A stretch of 61,666 nt of DNA from Candidatus Kuenenia stuttgartensis (GCA_945902075.1 CAMDMA010000020.1:1-61666), one strand, 5' to 3'. Shown: positions 49,074-58,707, counted from the first letter of the stretch. The notes: generated from the sequence alone by a model not told the origin. Numbers and translations are program-made.

Positions 49074-51602
49074 GTGCTTCGCCTTTCACTTGCGATGTTA
49101 GGACTTTCCAAAGTCGACTATGCGGCGCTGGTCGCGGTCATGGTCGTGCTTGTCGCCGGGCTGGTCGGGTGTGAAGCAGACACCCGACAACTTGAGCGGG
49201 TCGGGCGACCTGTCGTATTCAACGATCTCCGCGAGACGGCCGCCTGGTGCGAGAATTTCGATACGGCGTGGTGGAAGGAGATCGACGCTGCGTATGACGC
49301 GTACGACCTCGAAGTCGAACGCGTGGCACGCGCGGCATGGGCAACTTTTACGCGCGACATTGTTGACTTCAAGCAGATTGGTTTTCCCGACGAACCGCGT
49401 TCTGCGCAGGCGCTTTGGCGCCAACATCTTCGTGTGAAACGCCAACTCGGAGATGTTGAGCGAGAGTTCGTCGCGCGGCTTGATGCGGTGTTGCCGCCGC
49501 AGGCCGACGAGTTTCTCGCGCTGCTTTCTGCTCGTGCTGCCTTTTGGCGAGCGACTTCTTGCTGGGTGTTACCTTCGCAGCGAGCGGCGGGTCCGCTTGA
49601 GATCCTGGGAGTCGCAAAACGCACGGATACCGACGCCGTCATTGTTCGCGCCGCGACGGAGACATACACGCGGCTTGCACCGATCGCTGAGCGTGCAGCA
49701 CAGCAGCGATACGACGCATATATCGCGTATTGCGAGGCGCTTCCTTCCATCGAAGCCGAGATTTCCGCAGCAGTTCTTGCGCGGGCGTCCGTCACGGGCG
49801 ATCGCGCAATTCGTGCAGCGGATCGGCAGGTTGAGCGCGTTACGAAGTTACCCGAACAACGACGGGCGCGAATGAATGATCACGATTGCCGCGTGGCCGA
49901 CGAGGAACTGCGCGTTGCACTTCTTCGCGAAAATCGAGTGTTTGCTGAGTCAATTGGAGATGATGCTCGGCGTCAAGATTTTCTTGAGCGGGTGGACGCG
50001 TTTCTTCATGAAGGCATGCGAAGCGCACCATCGTTGCGCGCCTTGCGCGAACTTGCGCTTCGAACTGCGGAACGCGTGAGGCCGGGTGACGACAAGGTGC
50101 GCGTCCGTATCGAAGAAGTATTCACAACGGCGCTTGCTGAGCAGAGGATCCACCGTGCGAATCTCGCGTCCGCTTCGAAAGATGTACGGAAAAAAGCGTA
50201 TGAGCGCGGTGTGCAAGTTACTCGCCCGCTTTACGAGACGTTGAAGGAGTTGCTCGAGCCTTTGCCGATAGATCGGCTCGACAGTGCGGCTGTGTTGTTT
50301 GCGGGAGGGCAGCGTTCACTTGACGAAGCTGTTGAGGATGTGCTTCGTCAGCCAGACGCCGAACCCGTAGCCGAAGTTGCGATCGATGAGTCGATGGCGG
50401 CTTCTCGGAACGGCGACGTGCGACTGCTCTTTGGATATCCGCTTTCGCCTTCGACGATACGCACACTTGCAGCACGCCTCGCGCTGAGCGAAGCGGATAC
50501 GAAGGCACTCGATGATTTACGCGCAGTCGAGAGTATGCGCGTGATTGAGGCGACGAAAACTACGATCAAGACACTCACGGATACCGCGCGAATCATTGGC
50601 GACGATCCGTCGCGCGGAAACGCGGAGGCGCGAGCTCGTGAGTTGATGCGTGAGTTGCGGGCGGCAGCTGACCGTATTCGATCGATCGACCGTGATGCCA
50701 ATGCTCGTTTGTTGGCGGAGTCAGGGCGTCTTGGCCGAGTGCTGAGTGATGATCCGCGCATGGAAGTTGCACAACTCGAACTCGACTTGCTTGCGATGGT
50801 CGGTGTGTTGGCGCGTGACCGTGATTATGCGAATGTCGGTGGAGTGACATCGGAAGCCATCGCGAATCCATTTGAACTGGTTCGTGCGATGGATGCGACG
50901 GTTGAGCAGCGCGATGCAGCCGAAGCAATTGTGCTTGCGCGCGCGGATGATCTGCGCGCAGCACATGCTGATCTCGTCCAGGGAATTCAGCGTAATCTCT
51001 CCGATATTTTTGTGCGCACCTTTGATATGCGCTCGAGCGAGTCGCGTCCAAAGAGTGCGTGGTATCCGTCCGAGGTGGGCGCGAAAGGAGTGGCACTGCG
51101 CTTTGAGATTGCGGACGAAATCGGCCGCGTACTCGGCGCCGATGTTGCAGAGGCGTATCTCGCCGAGTTTCGTCGCGCCACAGAACCAGAGATGGAGCCG
51201 GAGCGACCTCATGCGCTTTCCGAACTTGATCGGTTCGCCAGGGGTCGACTGCTCAACGGTGCCACCCTTGAAGCAACATCCGACTTGCGACTGGTGGTTG
51301 ATGAGTTTTTGGATTCTGCAGACGAACACCGCTCGCGGGCACTCCGCCAACTTCATGAGTGGCGCGCGCGGTCGGTGCGTCTCGAAGGCTCCAAGGGAGC
51401 GAAACAATGGAATGACCTCGCGGAGAGTGCCCCCGTCGGATCAATCCTCCGTTCGCGGGTGCTTGATATTGACGCACGCGTGATTGCACGATGTGAATCA
51501 CTTCTTGCCATCGACGCCTCTGCGCGGCAAGGCCTCCAAATGCTTCGCGCATTTCCCGTCGATTTGCCTGCGCGAATGGCGCCGTACTTCGAGCCAAACT
51601 GA
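49074..51602 (+). CDS. Large helical lipoprotein of unknown function
   Basis: An 842-residue protein. A hydrophobic helix (YAALVAVMVVLVAGLVGC) ends in a lipobox, so it is probably lipid-anchored. The mature part is nearly all helical, rich in Arg, Glu, Ala and Asp (LRVKRQLGDVEREFVARLDA, ARELMRELRAAADRIRSIDR). The motif TYTRLAPIAER near residue 197 resembles TYQRIEPLAE in the secreted helical protein at 25.7-27.4 kb. No known domain. The start is uncertain: GTG 49074 fits the TATCTT-6-start rule; ATG 49041 and ATG 49095 are in frame. It heads a same-strand run leading to the DUF58 and transglutaminase genes. Confidence 0.75.
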   Translation: MLRLSLAMLGLSKVDYAALVAVMVVLVAGLVGCEADTRQLERVGRPVVFNDLRETAAWCENFDTAWWKEIDAAYDAYDLEVERVARAAWATFTRDIVDFKQIGFPDEPRSAQALWRQHLRVKRQLGDVEREFVARLDAVLPPQADEFLALLSARAAFWRATSCWVLPSQRAAGPLEILGVAKRTDTDAVIVRAATETYTRLAPIAERAAQQRYDAYIAYCEALPSIEAEISAAVLARASVTGDRAIRAADRQVERVTKLPEQRRARMNDHDCRVADEELRVALLRENRVFAESIGDDARRQDFLERVDAFLHEGMRSAPSLRALRELALRTAERVRPGDDKVRVRIEEVFTTALAEQRIHRANLASASKDVRKKAYERGVQVTRPLYETLKELLEPLPIDRLDSAAVLFAGGQRSLDEAVEDVLRQPDAEPVAEVAIDESMAASRNGDVRLLFGYPLSPSTIRTLAARLALSEADTKALDDLRAVESMRVIEATKTTIKTLTDTARIIGDDPSRGNAEARARELMRELRAAADRIRSIDRDANARLLAESGRLGRVLSDDPRMEVAQLELDLLAMVGVLARDRDYANVGGVTSEAIANPFELVRAMDATVEQRDAAEAIVLARADDLRAAHADLVQGIQRNLSDIFVRTFDMRSSESRPKSAWYPSEVGAKGVALRFEIADEIGRVLGADVAEAYLAEFRRATEPEMEPERPHALSELDRFARGRLLNGATLEATSDLRLVVDEFLDSADEHRSRALRQLHEWRARSVRLEGSKGAKQWNDLAESAPVGSILRSRVLDIDARVIARCESLLAIDASARQGLQMLRAFPVDLPARMAPYFEPN

Positions 51603-51626
51603 TCGCCTCGTGTGAGGTGCTTCGCG

Positions 51627-51632
51627 TAAGAT
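51627..51632 (+). promoter_or_regulatory. -10-like TAAGAT, leaderless geometry
   Basis: TAAGAT ends 7 nt before ATG 51640. No SD site is present. Confidence 0.45.
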
Positions 51633-51639
51633 TCCGCCC

Positions 51640-52917
51640 ATGGCGCGCGAGCATCTGCCCATTCAAATCGGACTTCCGCCTGAGCCGGCGTGGCAAATGT
51701 CTGAGCCGATGCCCATCTCGTATATCGCTTTTGTGCTTGGTGACGAGATGCCAGATCCGGGTGAAGCTTTTCTTGCAGCAGGTCGTGCTTTTGAGATGGC
51801 GCCGCAAGAGACGGAGCCACTCCCGATTGATGATGAGCGCGTGGTGTGGGCGTTTTCCCTTCGGATTCCACGTCGGGAAGCGCGCATCATGGTGTGGTGC
51901 GAACGGGCGGAGGAGGGTGCAACTCCAGATGGTGCGGCGAGTGACGCGAAGTGGGTGGTTTTCGTCGAGACACTTCTCGATACCGCGCGGCCGGTCGATG
52001 ATGCAATCTCGCTTGCAGCCACCGCGGCGCGAACTGCTGGAGATCGCACAACGCTGCTCTACGACCCAAGCCTCGGCGTCGCGTGGCGACCGGCCGAGTT
52101 TCGAGAACTTTTCTTTTCGGATGACAGCGTCGACAGCGGTCGTTCAACAACGCTGGTAGATGAGCGTCACCTCTATCGCGTCGAGCTCACAGCGCGCGAC
52201 CGCACCAATGGACCGTATTGGATTGCGACTGTCGGACTCGCACGACTTGCGAAGCCTGAACTTGAGATGCTTGAAGTTCCAGTCTCGCTTGTGCGAGCAG
52301 CTCTTGAGACGATTGACGCACTCGCTGCGCGATTTGTGGCGGAGGATTTACCAGCTGCGGGCATTCCGTTTGAGGCTGGTCCCGACTTGCGCTTGGCGCT
52401 TGTCCCGGCTGCAGAACTGATGGAGACGCTCCCAGTTGGTGCGCCAGGTGATGCTGCAGATCGACGCGGAATTCCGCGAGGCCCACGCGCTGCGATTTGC
52501 GCTGCGTCGAAGCGCGGGGCGTTTCGTCAGATTTGGGTTTCGCCGACGGAGGAACTTGCGCGACTCGCATCGAACGACACCGGTCTTTTCCTTGCAACTC
52601 GCGTCGTCGACGTTCGCGCGACCATCGCGCGGCGGACTTGGAGTGACTTCATGGCTGCCCATGCGCGTGATGGTGCGCATCATGCCAGCGCGTTTCTCGC
52701 GAAAATTGCGCGGGGCGTGACGGATGGTGAGCGTTCGCATGTTTGGGTGGCGGTGGCGAGCGTCGCGGTCGACGGAGGCCGCGGACTACTCGGTCGCAGT
52801 GGATCGGAAGCTGTGGCCGTCGATTTTTCGCTTGCGGATGTTGGCGATTGGCGTGTGGTCGGCTTACGCGCCGATTTGCCCGAAGTTGGGCCCGAGAGTG
52901 CAGCGCTTCTTCGTTGA
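51640..52917 (+). CDS. Protein of unknown function with DUF2314-like C-terminus
   Basis: A 425-residue soluble protein with no signal peptide. The last part (GERSHVWVAVASVAVDGGRGLLGRSG..., then DVGDWRVV) resembles DUF2314, whose members show HMWV...GxLxN...DW. The centre has alternating strands and helices (WVVFVETLLDTARPVDDAIS, TTLLYDPSLGVAWRPAEFRE, HLYRVELTARDRTNGPYWIATVGLARL) without recognised catalytic residues. It starts 37 nt after the large lipoprotein. Function unknown. Confidence 0.72.
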   Translation: MAREHLPIQIGLPPEPAWQMSEPMPISYIAFVLGDEMPDPGEAFLAAGRAFEMAPQETEPLPIDDERVVWAFSLRIPRREARIMVWCERAEEGATPDGAASDAKWVVFVETLLDTARPVDDAISLAATAARTAGDRTTLLYDPSLGVAWRPAEFRELFFSDDSVDSGRSTTLVDERHLYRVELTARDRTNGPYWIATVGLARLAKPELEMLEVPVSLVRAALETIDALAARFVAEDLPAAGIPFEAGPDLRLALVPAAELMETLPVGAPGDAADRRGIPRGPRAAICAASKRGAFRQIWVSPTEELARLASNDTGLFLATRVVDVRATIARRTWSDFMAAHARDGAHHASAFLAKIARGVTDGERSHVWVAVASVAVDGGRGLLGRSGSEAVAVDFSLADVGDWRVVGLRADLPEVGPESAALLR

Positions 52918-53011
52918 TTGGCCAATCTGATTGACGATCGCGTCGCGGTATTCCGGAGCACTTCTCTGCGAGTTCTGACGGTCGATACTCGCCCTTCCAG
53001 AGCGAAGGTGC

Positions 53012-53017
53012 CACAAT
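53012..53017 (+). promoter_or_regulatory. -10-like CACAAT, leaderless geometry
   Basis: CACAAT (one mismatch from TAnnnT) ends exactly 6 nt before GTG 53024. Confidence 0.35.
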
Positions 53018-53023
53018 GTCACC

Positions 53024-54172
53024 GTGGCAGATATCTCGACAGCTCCGAAACGGCGAACCCGGATCATCACCGCGGGTGTGGTGTATACGCTCGTTGTGCT
53101 TATCGTTGGACTTGCGGCGGGGACGCGCCCCAACAACCTGCTCATTTGGGTCTTCTCGTGTCTTCTCGCAGCGATGATCGCATCGGGTGTGGTGTCCGGA
53201 TGGATGATGATGCCGGTGCGCGCACTTCGCATTGAGCCGCGGCGGGGTCGCGTCGGTGAGCCGCTACTCATTCGCTATGAAATCCGCAACGCATCTCGGG
53301 TTATCCCTGCGTACGACCTTCATGTCGTCGAGCGCGTGAATCCAAAGCTACTTGAGCTTGCGGGTGAAGCGTGGGTGATGCACGTCGGTCCTGGTGATCG
53401 CGTGCACGCTGAGGGCGTGTTTCGGCCGCTGCGGCGCGGTCCAGTGCGGCTCGCGACATTTGAAGTTTCATCGACATTTCCCTTTGATTTGCTGCGGAAG
53501 GTTCTCGTGTTCGATCAAGGAGCCGAGGTTCTTATTCACCCCAAGGTTCACGCGATTCGCCCGGCGATTTTGTCGCGGGTAACGGCTGGCGGAATCGGTG
53601 GTCAGCGACTCTCGTCGGAAGCTGGAGGTAGCGATGACTTCTTTGGTGTGCGCGAGTATCGCCCCGGAGACAGCGTGCGACAGATCGCTTGGAAGCGACT
53701 TGCTGGAACTGGCCGTCTCGCGACCATCGAACGAAGTCGATCGGTACCGCCGCGCGTTCGCTTGCTCCTTGATCTGCGTGCGCCAACCTCTGCACTCAAG
53801 GTCGCTGACGGCGAGGTCGCGCGCGAACTTGAGGAGGAAGCAATTGTGCTCGTCGCGAGTTTCCTCGCACTTGCGGATCGGCTGGGCTACGAATATTCGC
53901 TATCCGTTGCTGGCGTTGCCACGCCGCCGGTTTCGCTGCGTCGTGGGCATTTTCACAGGGAAAAGCTCATGTCCGTGCTTGCGGCGATCGATCTCGATGC
54001 CGCGCGCACAACAGGGAATGGGCTCTCTGCCAGTGACGAACGCGCCACCATTGTTGTGGTACATCCTGATCGCACCGATACCGGGATAGCGCCTGCAACG
54101 TCGTGGCACTTCACTGCGCGACAGCTTGACTCGTTGCTTGAGCCAGCGAGTGGTCGGGAGACCATCGCGTGA
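53024..54172 (+). CDS. DUF58 family membrane protein
   Basis: A 382-residue protein. Two N-terminal membrane helices (IITAGVVYTLVVLIVGLAAG and LLIWVFSCLLAAMIASGVV) are followed by a beta-rich part (IEPRRGRVGEPLLIRYEIRN, RGPVRLATFEVSSTFPFDLL) and the DUF58 signature DFFGVREYRPGDSVRQIAWKRLAGTGRL at about residues 203-230. A von Willebrand-like C-terminal half follows (RVRLLLDLRAPTSA, MSVLAAIDLD). The GTG start and the GTGA overlap with the next gene are clear. DUF58 genes normally sit beside a MoxR ATPase and a transglutaminase; here the transglutaminase is present, but no MoxR gene is in the window. Confidence 0.92.
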   Translation: MADISTAPKRRTRIITAGVVYTLVVLIVGLAAGTRPNNLLIWVFSCLLAAMIASGVVSGWMMMPVRALRIEPRRGRVGEPLLIRYEIRNASRVIPAYDLHVVERVNPKLLELAGEAWVMHVGPGDRVHAEGVFRPLRRGPVRLATFEVSSTFPFDLLRKVLVFDQGAEVLIHPKVHAIRPAILSRVTAGGIGGQRLSSEAGGSDDFFGVREYRPGDSVRQIAWKRLAGTGRLATIERSRSVPPRVRLLLDLRAPTSALKVADGEVARELEEEAIVLVASFLALADRLGYEYSLSVAGVATPPVSLRRGHFHREKLMSVLAAIDLDAARTTGNGLSASDERATIVVVHPDRTDTGIAPATSWHFTARQLDSLLEPASGRETIA

Positions 54173-56460
54173 CACTCCTTCGCCAACATCGACTTGCGAG
54201 CTTTCTGCTTGCACTGCTCGCGATTGTGGCCTTTGCGATCGCGGAGCTTGATTTCGGGATGCTCTTCGTGGGTGTGGTGCTCGCGGTACTCAGTTGGTAT
54301 GTCACCGAAGGTCCACGCGGACGTACGATTCCAGATTGGGCATCCAACACGCTTGTCGTTGGCGCAGTGGCATGGAATGGTTTTCAGTTTCTCATGCGCG
54401 GCGAGGTCGTCGACGCGATGGGTGTGCTTGGTCGCGTGCTCGTGTGGATCCTGATTGTCAAGCTCTACGCGCGGCGAACCCCGAGTGAAGAGAAGCAGCG
54501 GTTTGCGCTAGCCACAATGCTCGTCGTTGCGGGCTGTCTGGAAAGTGTGCAGTTCGCCTTCGGCCTTCTTGTCATCGCCTACACGGTTGTTGCGGTCTGG
54601 TCGGTCATGCTCTGGCGCCTCGCACGTAGCGCAGAGGCTGCTCGTGCATCGCGCTTCGCGACCAACGGCTTTGCGCCGCCCCTTGAGATCGCGATCGGTC
54701 GACGGGTGTTGCCGCAGTTTCGCGGACTCGTTGCGGTGTCGGTGCTCGCGGTCTTGTGCGGCGGCATCGGTGTGTTCATCCTGTTTCCACGATTCGCAGA
54801 GATAAGCGGCGGAAGTGGCGGCCGGGGGCGCTCGAGCGTCACGGGTTTTTCAGATGAGATTCGACTTCGTCGCGGCGACCGCATCACGGAGAGCCGCCGC
54901 GAACTTTTCACAGTGCGCTGGACCGATCCTGATGGAAGTCCGCGTCGACTGCTGCGCCCACTGCTCCTCCGCGGCGCGGTGCTTTCTTGGTACGACGAAC
55001 TCGGAGAGCGTTGGGTCGCGAATCGCGGCGAGGCCGGCATTCGGACAGTGCGAACTCCGGAGGATGGAAAGTTTGCGACGCTCTCGCGCGGCGTGCCAGC
55101 GGACATCGGGCCGGTTGCGACTGCGCAGATTGAGATGCGTTCATACGCGACGGAAGTGATTTTTTCGGTCTACGCGCCGATCGCGATTGCAACGAGCGAA
55201 CCACGATCGATCGCCCTCGATCCTTCAACGCTCATCCTGCGCGACGTTTCAACGGATCGAATGTCGCGCTATTGGAGTTACGAGCTTCAGGTGCAGCAGC
55301 AACCGTCTGCAGAAGTCTTAGACGCACTCACTGCCGGTAGCGATCCGACTGAGCGCGCGCTCGGTTTTCCGGTTGAGGCGGTTCGGCCGATTGCGCGATC
55401 GATCTTGGAGGAGGTGCGCCGAGGGGGCAATCTGCCGCCAGAACCCGGCGTGGACACATCGGCGAGCGAACGATTTCTCTACGGGCGCGAGGTTGCGCGC
55501 GCAATCGTTGCGTGGATGCGGACAAATTTTCGGTACACCACGGATCTCTCTGCGTTTCCGCGTGTCGAGGGCGAGGATCCAATCGTGAGCTTTCTTGCGC
55601 GCTATCGCGCTGGGCACTGCGAGTATTTCGCGAGCGCGCTCTGCGCAGTTCTTCGGTCGCTTGAGATTGAATCACGGATTGTGACAGGGTTCATTGCAAT
55701 CGAGTACGACGAAAGTGCGGAGCAGTACATCGTGCGCGAGTCGAATGCCCATGCATGGGTTGAGGTACGCACCGGCGCGGATGCTTGGATGGCAGTCGAC
55801 GCAACTCCTGAGGAGAGCTTGCTGCAGCTTCAAGAGAGAAACCGTTCGTTTGTCGATGGATTCCGCTGGATCTATGGACGGCTTGAGTTTCTCTGGAACT
55901 CGCGGGTTGTTTCCTATGACGCATCGACACAGTCGACGATGGCTGGTCGAGTTGGCACGGGATGGCGCGAGGCGGTTGGAGAACGTTTCTCACAACTCCT
56001 TGCACGAATGCGAGCGATCGCAGCGGAGCTGAGTTTGGGCAGCGCTGGTGGCGCATGGTTCGCGACCATTGCCGTGTGTATCTCGGCGGCCGGCCTCGCG
56101 TGGTTGATTGTCGTGTTCCGCCATCGCCGGTTGCGACGCTGGCTGCGATTGGGCACCGAGTCGCCGATCGAACAACGGAGGCTCCTGCGCGATGCGGCGT
56201 TCTACGTGGACGCGCTCGAGGCGCTTGAAGCAGCGGGTTTTTCCAAGCCGACGCACCTCACCCCGCGGGCGTGGGCGACTGCTCTCGCCGGGATGGACGC
56301 CGTCGTGGGTGAGCGCTTCGCTGAGGTGGCCGAGTCGTTCTACATGGTCCGATACGGCGGTATTCGCACCTCTCAACGTGAGGCAACCACCTACCAATCA
56401 CAGGTTCTCGCTCTTCGCGCTGCGCTTCGGCAAAAGCGAAGGGGAAATCGCGTCGATTGA
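54169..56460 (+). CDS. Transglutaminase-like membrane protein (TgpA/DUF3488 type)
   Basis: A 763-residue protein. The first 215 residues hold about six membrane helices (the DUF3488/TgpA N-region). A large extracytoplasmic segment carries a transglutaminase-core domain: Cys near residue 484 in RAGHCEYFASALCAVLRSLEI, His near 528 in SNAHAWVEVRTG, and Asp in WMAVDATPEE. A further helix near 625-645 (GAWFATIAVCISAAGLAWLIVV) and a DUF4129-like C-terminal part with LTPRAWATAL follow. It may cross-link or cleave envelope proteins. Coupled by GTGA to DUF58. Confidence 0.92.
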   Translation: MTLLRQHRLASFLLALLAIVAFAIAELDFGMLFVGVVLAVLSWYVTEGPRGRTIPDWASNTLVVGAVAWNGFQFLMRGEVVDAMGVLGRVLVWILIVKLYARRTPSEEKQRFALATMLVVAGCLESVQFAFGLLVIAYTVVAVWSVMLWRLARSAEAARASRFATNGFAPPLEIAIGRRVLPQFRGLVAVSVLAVLCGGIGVFILFPRFAEISGGSGGRGRSSVTGFSDEIRLRRGDRITESRRELFTVRWTDPDGSPRRLLRPLLLRGAVLSWYDELGERWVANRGEAGIRTVRTPEDGKFATLSRGVPADIGPVATAQIEMRSYATEVIFSVYAPIAIATSEPRSIALDPSTLILRDVSTDRMSRYWSYELQVQQQPSAEVLDALTAGSDPTERALGFPVEAVRPIARSILEEVRRGGNLPPEPGVDTSASERFLYGREVARAIVAWMRTNFRYTTDLSAFPRVEGEDPIVSFLARYRAGHCEYFASALCAVLRSLEIESRIVTGFIAIEYDESAEQYIVRESNAHAWVEVRTGADAWMAVDATPEESLLQLQERNRSFVDGFRWIYGRLEFLWNSRVVSYDASTQSTMAGRVGTGWREAVGERFSQLLARMRAIAAELSLGSAGGAWFATIAVCISAAGLAWLIVVFRHRRLRRWLRLGTESPIEQRRLLRDAAFYVDALEALEAAGFSKPTHLTPRAWATALAGMDAVVGERFAEVAESFYMVRYGGIRTSQREATTYQSQVLALRAALRQKRRGNRVD

Positions 56461-56525
56461 AAGAGTGCGTGCAGGCAGTCATTGTCTGTACATCGCGCGT
56501 GAAACCACGCTCACGGAGAACTCAA

Positions 56526-57386
56526 ATGCCAGCATCAAGATCTAGAACCACTGAGTGGCGACGTTCCCTTGAACAGTTGCGTGATCGCGAGGGCGCGATT
56601 GAGATCACTGTTGCCCGCGAGAGCGGAGGCGGCGATGAGGCCGCGTTAGAGGCAAGTGATCTCGTCTGGCGCGTGCGTGTACTTGACCTCTCTGAGAAGG
56701 AAGTTTGCGTCGATTTGCCTTTCGCACTTGGTCGTGCGGTCGAGTTACCAACTGGTACGGAGTTGATCGGAGCGATTGCGATCGGTCAGAATCGTTGGAT
56801 GTTTCGCACGAAAGTTGCTGGTGCCTGGACCCCGCGCGCACCATTTCCGCGCACACATCGCGGTATTCGCCTCGCACTTCCTGAGAGAGTCGAGCGTTGC
56901 CTTCGTCGCGCGTCGCGTGTTGATGTTGGTTCTATCAACTTGCCCAAAGTCGAAATGTGGCCGCTTCTCGAGCCGCGTTCGGTGCTGCCCGCGCAGCGTG
57001 CGAGTGAGCTTGCCTTCAAAGCGGTGCTGGCAGGCGAGCAGGCCCAGCCGGTGAGTGAAGCGTTGATGCCGACGACAGGTCCCGGATTCGCCGCGACACT
57101 GGTGAATCTTGGTGGAGGTGGACTTGGCATCCTCGTTGAGGCCGCCGACGCGTCGGCGCTTGCAAGACATCGGATGTTCTGGATTCGCTTTAGCCTTGGT
57201 GAAATCACGCCTGTGCCAATTTGTGCAGCGGCGCGTGTCGTCCACACGCACATGGACAGCAGCCATCGCGTCTATGTGGGCATTTCGTTCGACTTCGATT
57301 TCAATCCGGCTTACCAGCGTGTGGTTGGCGAGCAGATCGTGCATGCGATCGAGAAACTCACCAACGCGCAACGCCGAGCGGCGTAG
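56526..57386 (+). CDS. PilZ-like (YcgR-type) domain protein
   Basis: A 286-residue protein. Residues about 20-105 resemble the YcgR N-domain (LVWRVRVLDLSEKEVCVDLPF, VELPTGTELIGAIAIGQNRWMFRTKV). Residues about 110-280 look PilZ-like: RVERCLRRASRVDVGSINLP holds the RxxxR-type arginines, and after about 65 residues LVNLGGGGLGILVE stands where (D/N)xSxxG is usual. The Ser is replaced by Gly, so binding of cyclic di-GMP is uncertain. GGAG lies 6 nt before the ATG. It follows the transglutaminase by 65 nt and ends 9 nt from the convergent pabB stop. Confidence 0.7.
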   Translation: MPASRSRTTEWRRSLEQLRDREGAIEITVARESGGGDEAALEASDLVWRVRVLDLSEKEVCVDLPFALGRAVELPTGTELIGAIAIGQNRWMFRTKVAGAWTPRAPFPRTHRGIRLALPERVERCLRRASRVDVGSINLPKVEMWPLLEPRSVLPAQRASELAFKAVLAGEQAQPVSEALMPTTGPGFAATLVNLGGGGLGILVEAADASALARHRMFWIRFSLGEITPVPICAAARVVHTHMDSSHRVYVGISFDFDFNPAYQRVVGEQIVHAIEKLTNAQRRAA

Positions 57387-57395
57387 ACCTGGCAT

Positions 57396-58697
57396 CTAAC
57401 CTGCGAGTTGTTCGAGCGCGCGTGTTTTCGCGTGGGTCTCTGCGACTTCGGTCGCGGGATCGCTTTCGACGACGATTCCGCAGCCAGCGTGATATTCGAC
57501 GCGTCGCCCACCCTCGGTATTCATCGGACCAACCTGCGCGGTTCTGATCGCAACATTGAGGGCGGCATGGCCCGAGCGTGCAAAAAATCCGAGCGCGCCA
57601 CAGTAGAAATCTCTCGGCGCCGACTCCAGTTCATGAATGATCTGCATCGCTCGAACCTTCGGTGCGCCAGTGACAGAACCTGGTGGAAATGTTGATGAGA
57701 TCAGGTCAAGCCACGATGTGTGGGGCGCGATTCGTGCACGGATTTCTGCGACGCCGTGATGCACTGTGCGATGCGTTTCAAGGACGCGACCTTCGACAAC
57801 GGATACGGAGCCGATCTCCGCAATACGGCCAAGGTCGTTGCGCATCAGATCGACGATCATCGCGAGTTCTGCTGCATCCTTCGAACTCTGCTCAAGTTCT
57901 GCGGCGGGCACATGTGCCGGTCGCGTGCCCTTGATTGGGCGAGTCACGATGGTGCCATCCGGCTGAGCACGTAGAAAAAGTTCCGGGCTCATCGAGGTGA
58001 GACATCCGCCATCCGGCAGATCGATCGAAGCGCCAAACCATGCGCGATTTTCGGTGATGGCAGCATGAGCAAATGCGCGTGCGCTACCGCGAAGAGTCGT
58101 GCGGAAGCATCGAGCGATGTTCGCTTGAAATGCGTCGCCTGCGCGTATGTACTCGACTGCGCGCGCGACGCTTGCGGCGTACTGAGCATCGCTTTCCGCA
58201 GCTTCAAGCGCGTCGATACTCCACGCAGCGGGTGATCCACCTTCAGAAAGAGGTGGGGGCGCGCCAACGGCATGCAAGAAGCCGGTTGCGTGTTCAAAGC
58301 ACCAAGCATCTTCGCACCAGTGCAAAATGGCGAGCGGCGCGGTACCAGGTGCTCCATCGGTTGCGGTGGCCGGCTCAAAGATCGCACCAAGTCCATAGCC
58401 GAGGGCCACGATCCATCCGCCATCGAATGGAGGAGTGCCTTGGGCAGGAGTTTGGCTCGTGAGGCCACGAGGCGTACGGCGAAGCGCTGAATCGAGCGTG
58501 CGAATCACCTCTTCGCGCGAGGCATCGGCGCGGATGACAACCGTTTCACGCGGTCGGGCGAAGATCGACCAACCGTTGTGGGCGCGATCATCGCCACCTG
58601 AAACAAGTGCGGCGAGTGGCTCGTCGGCTGGCCAACGCAGCAGCGCATCGGCAGCGCTGACGAGGGGTTGGGTTGGAATGGGCGTGACGGTCGCCAT
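57396..58697 (-). CDS. pabB: Aminodeoxychorismate synthase component I
   Basis: A 433-residue chorismate-binding enzyme. The C-terminal core has YAASVARAVEYIRAGDAFQANIA, SMSPELFLRAQPDGTIVTRPIKGTRP, ELAMIVDLMRNDLGRIAEIGSV, VEGRVLETHRTVHHGVAEIR, FPPGSVTGAPKVRAMQIIHELE and GCGIVVESDPATEVAETHAK. The PIKGT motif, with Lys instead of the Ala of anthranilate synthase, indicates aminodeoxychorismate (p-aminobenzoate for folate) rather than anthranilate. The amidotransferase PabA is not adjacent. The start at 58697 has no SD; TACCAT lies 10 nt upstream. Confidence 0.94.
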   Translation of the reverse strand: MATVTPIPTQPLVSAADALLRWPADEPLAALVSGGDDRAHNGWSIFARPRETVVIRADASREEVIRTLDSALRRTPRGLTSQTPAQGTPPFDGGWIVALGYGLGAIFEPATATDGAPGTAPLAILHWCEDAWCFEHATGFLHAVGAPPPLSEGGSPAAWSIDALEAAESDAQYAASVARAVEYIRAGDAFQANIARCFRTTLRGSARAFAHAAITENRAWFGASIDLPDGGCLTSMSPELFLRAQPDGTIVTRPIKGTRPAHVPAAELEQSSKDAAELAMIVDLMRNDLGRIAEIGSVSVVEGRVLETHRTVHHGVAEIRARIAPHTSWLDLISSTFPPGSVTGAPKVRAMQIIHELESAPRDFYCGALGFFARSGHAALNVAIRTAQVGPMNTEGGRRVEYHAGCGIVVESDPATEVAETHAKTRALEQLAG

Positions 58698-58707
58698 CGG
58701 GAATCGA

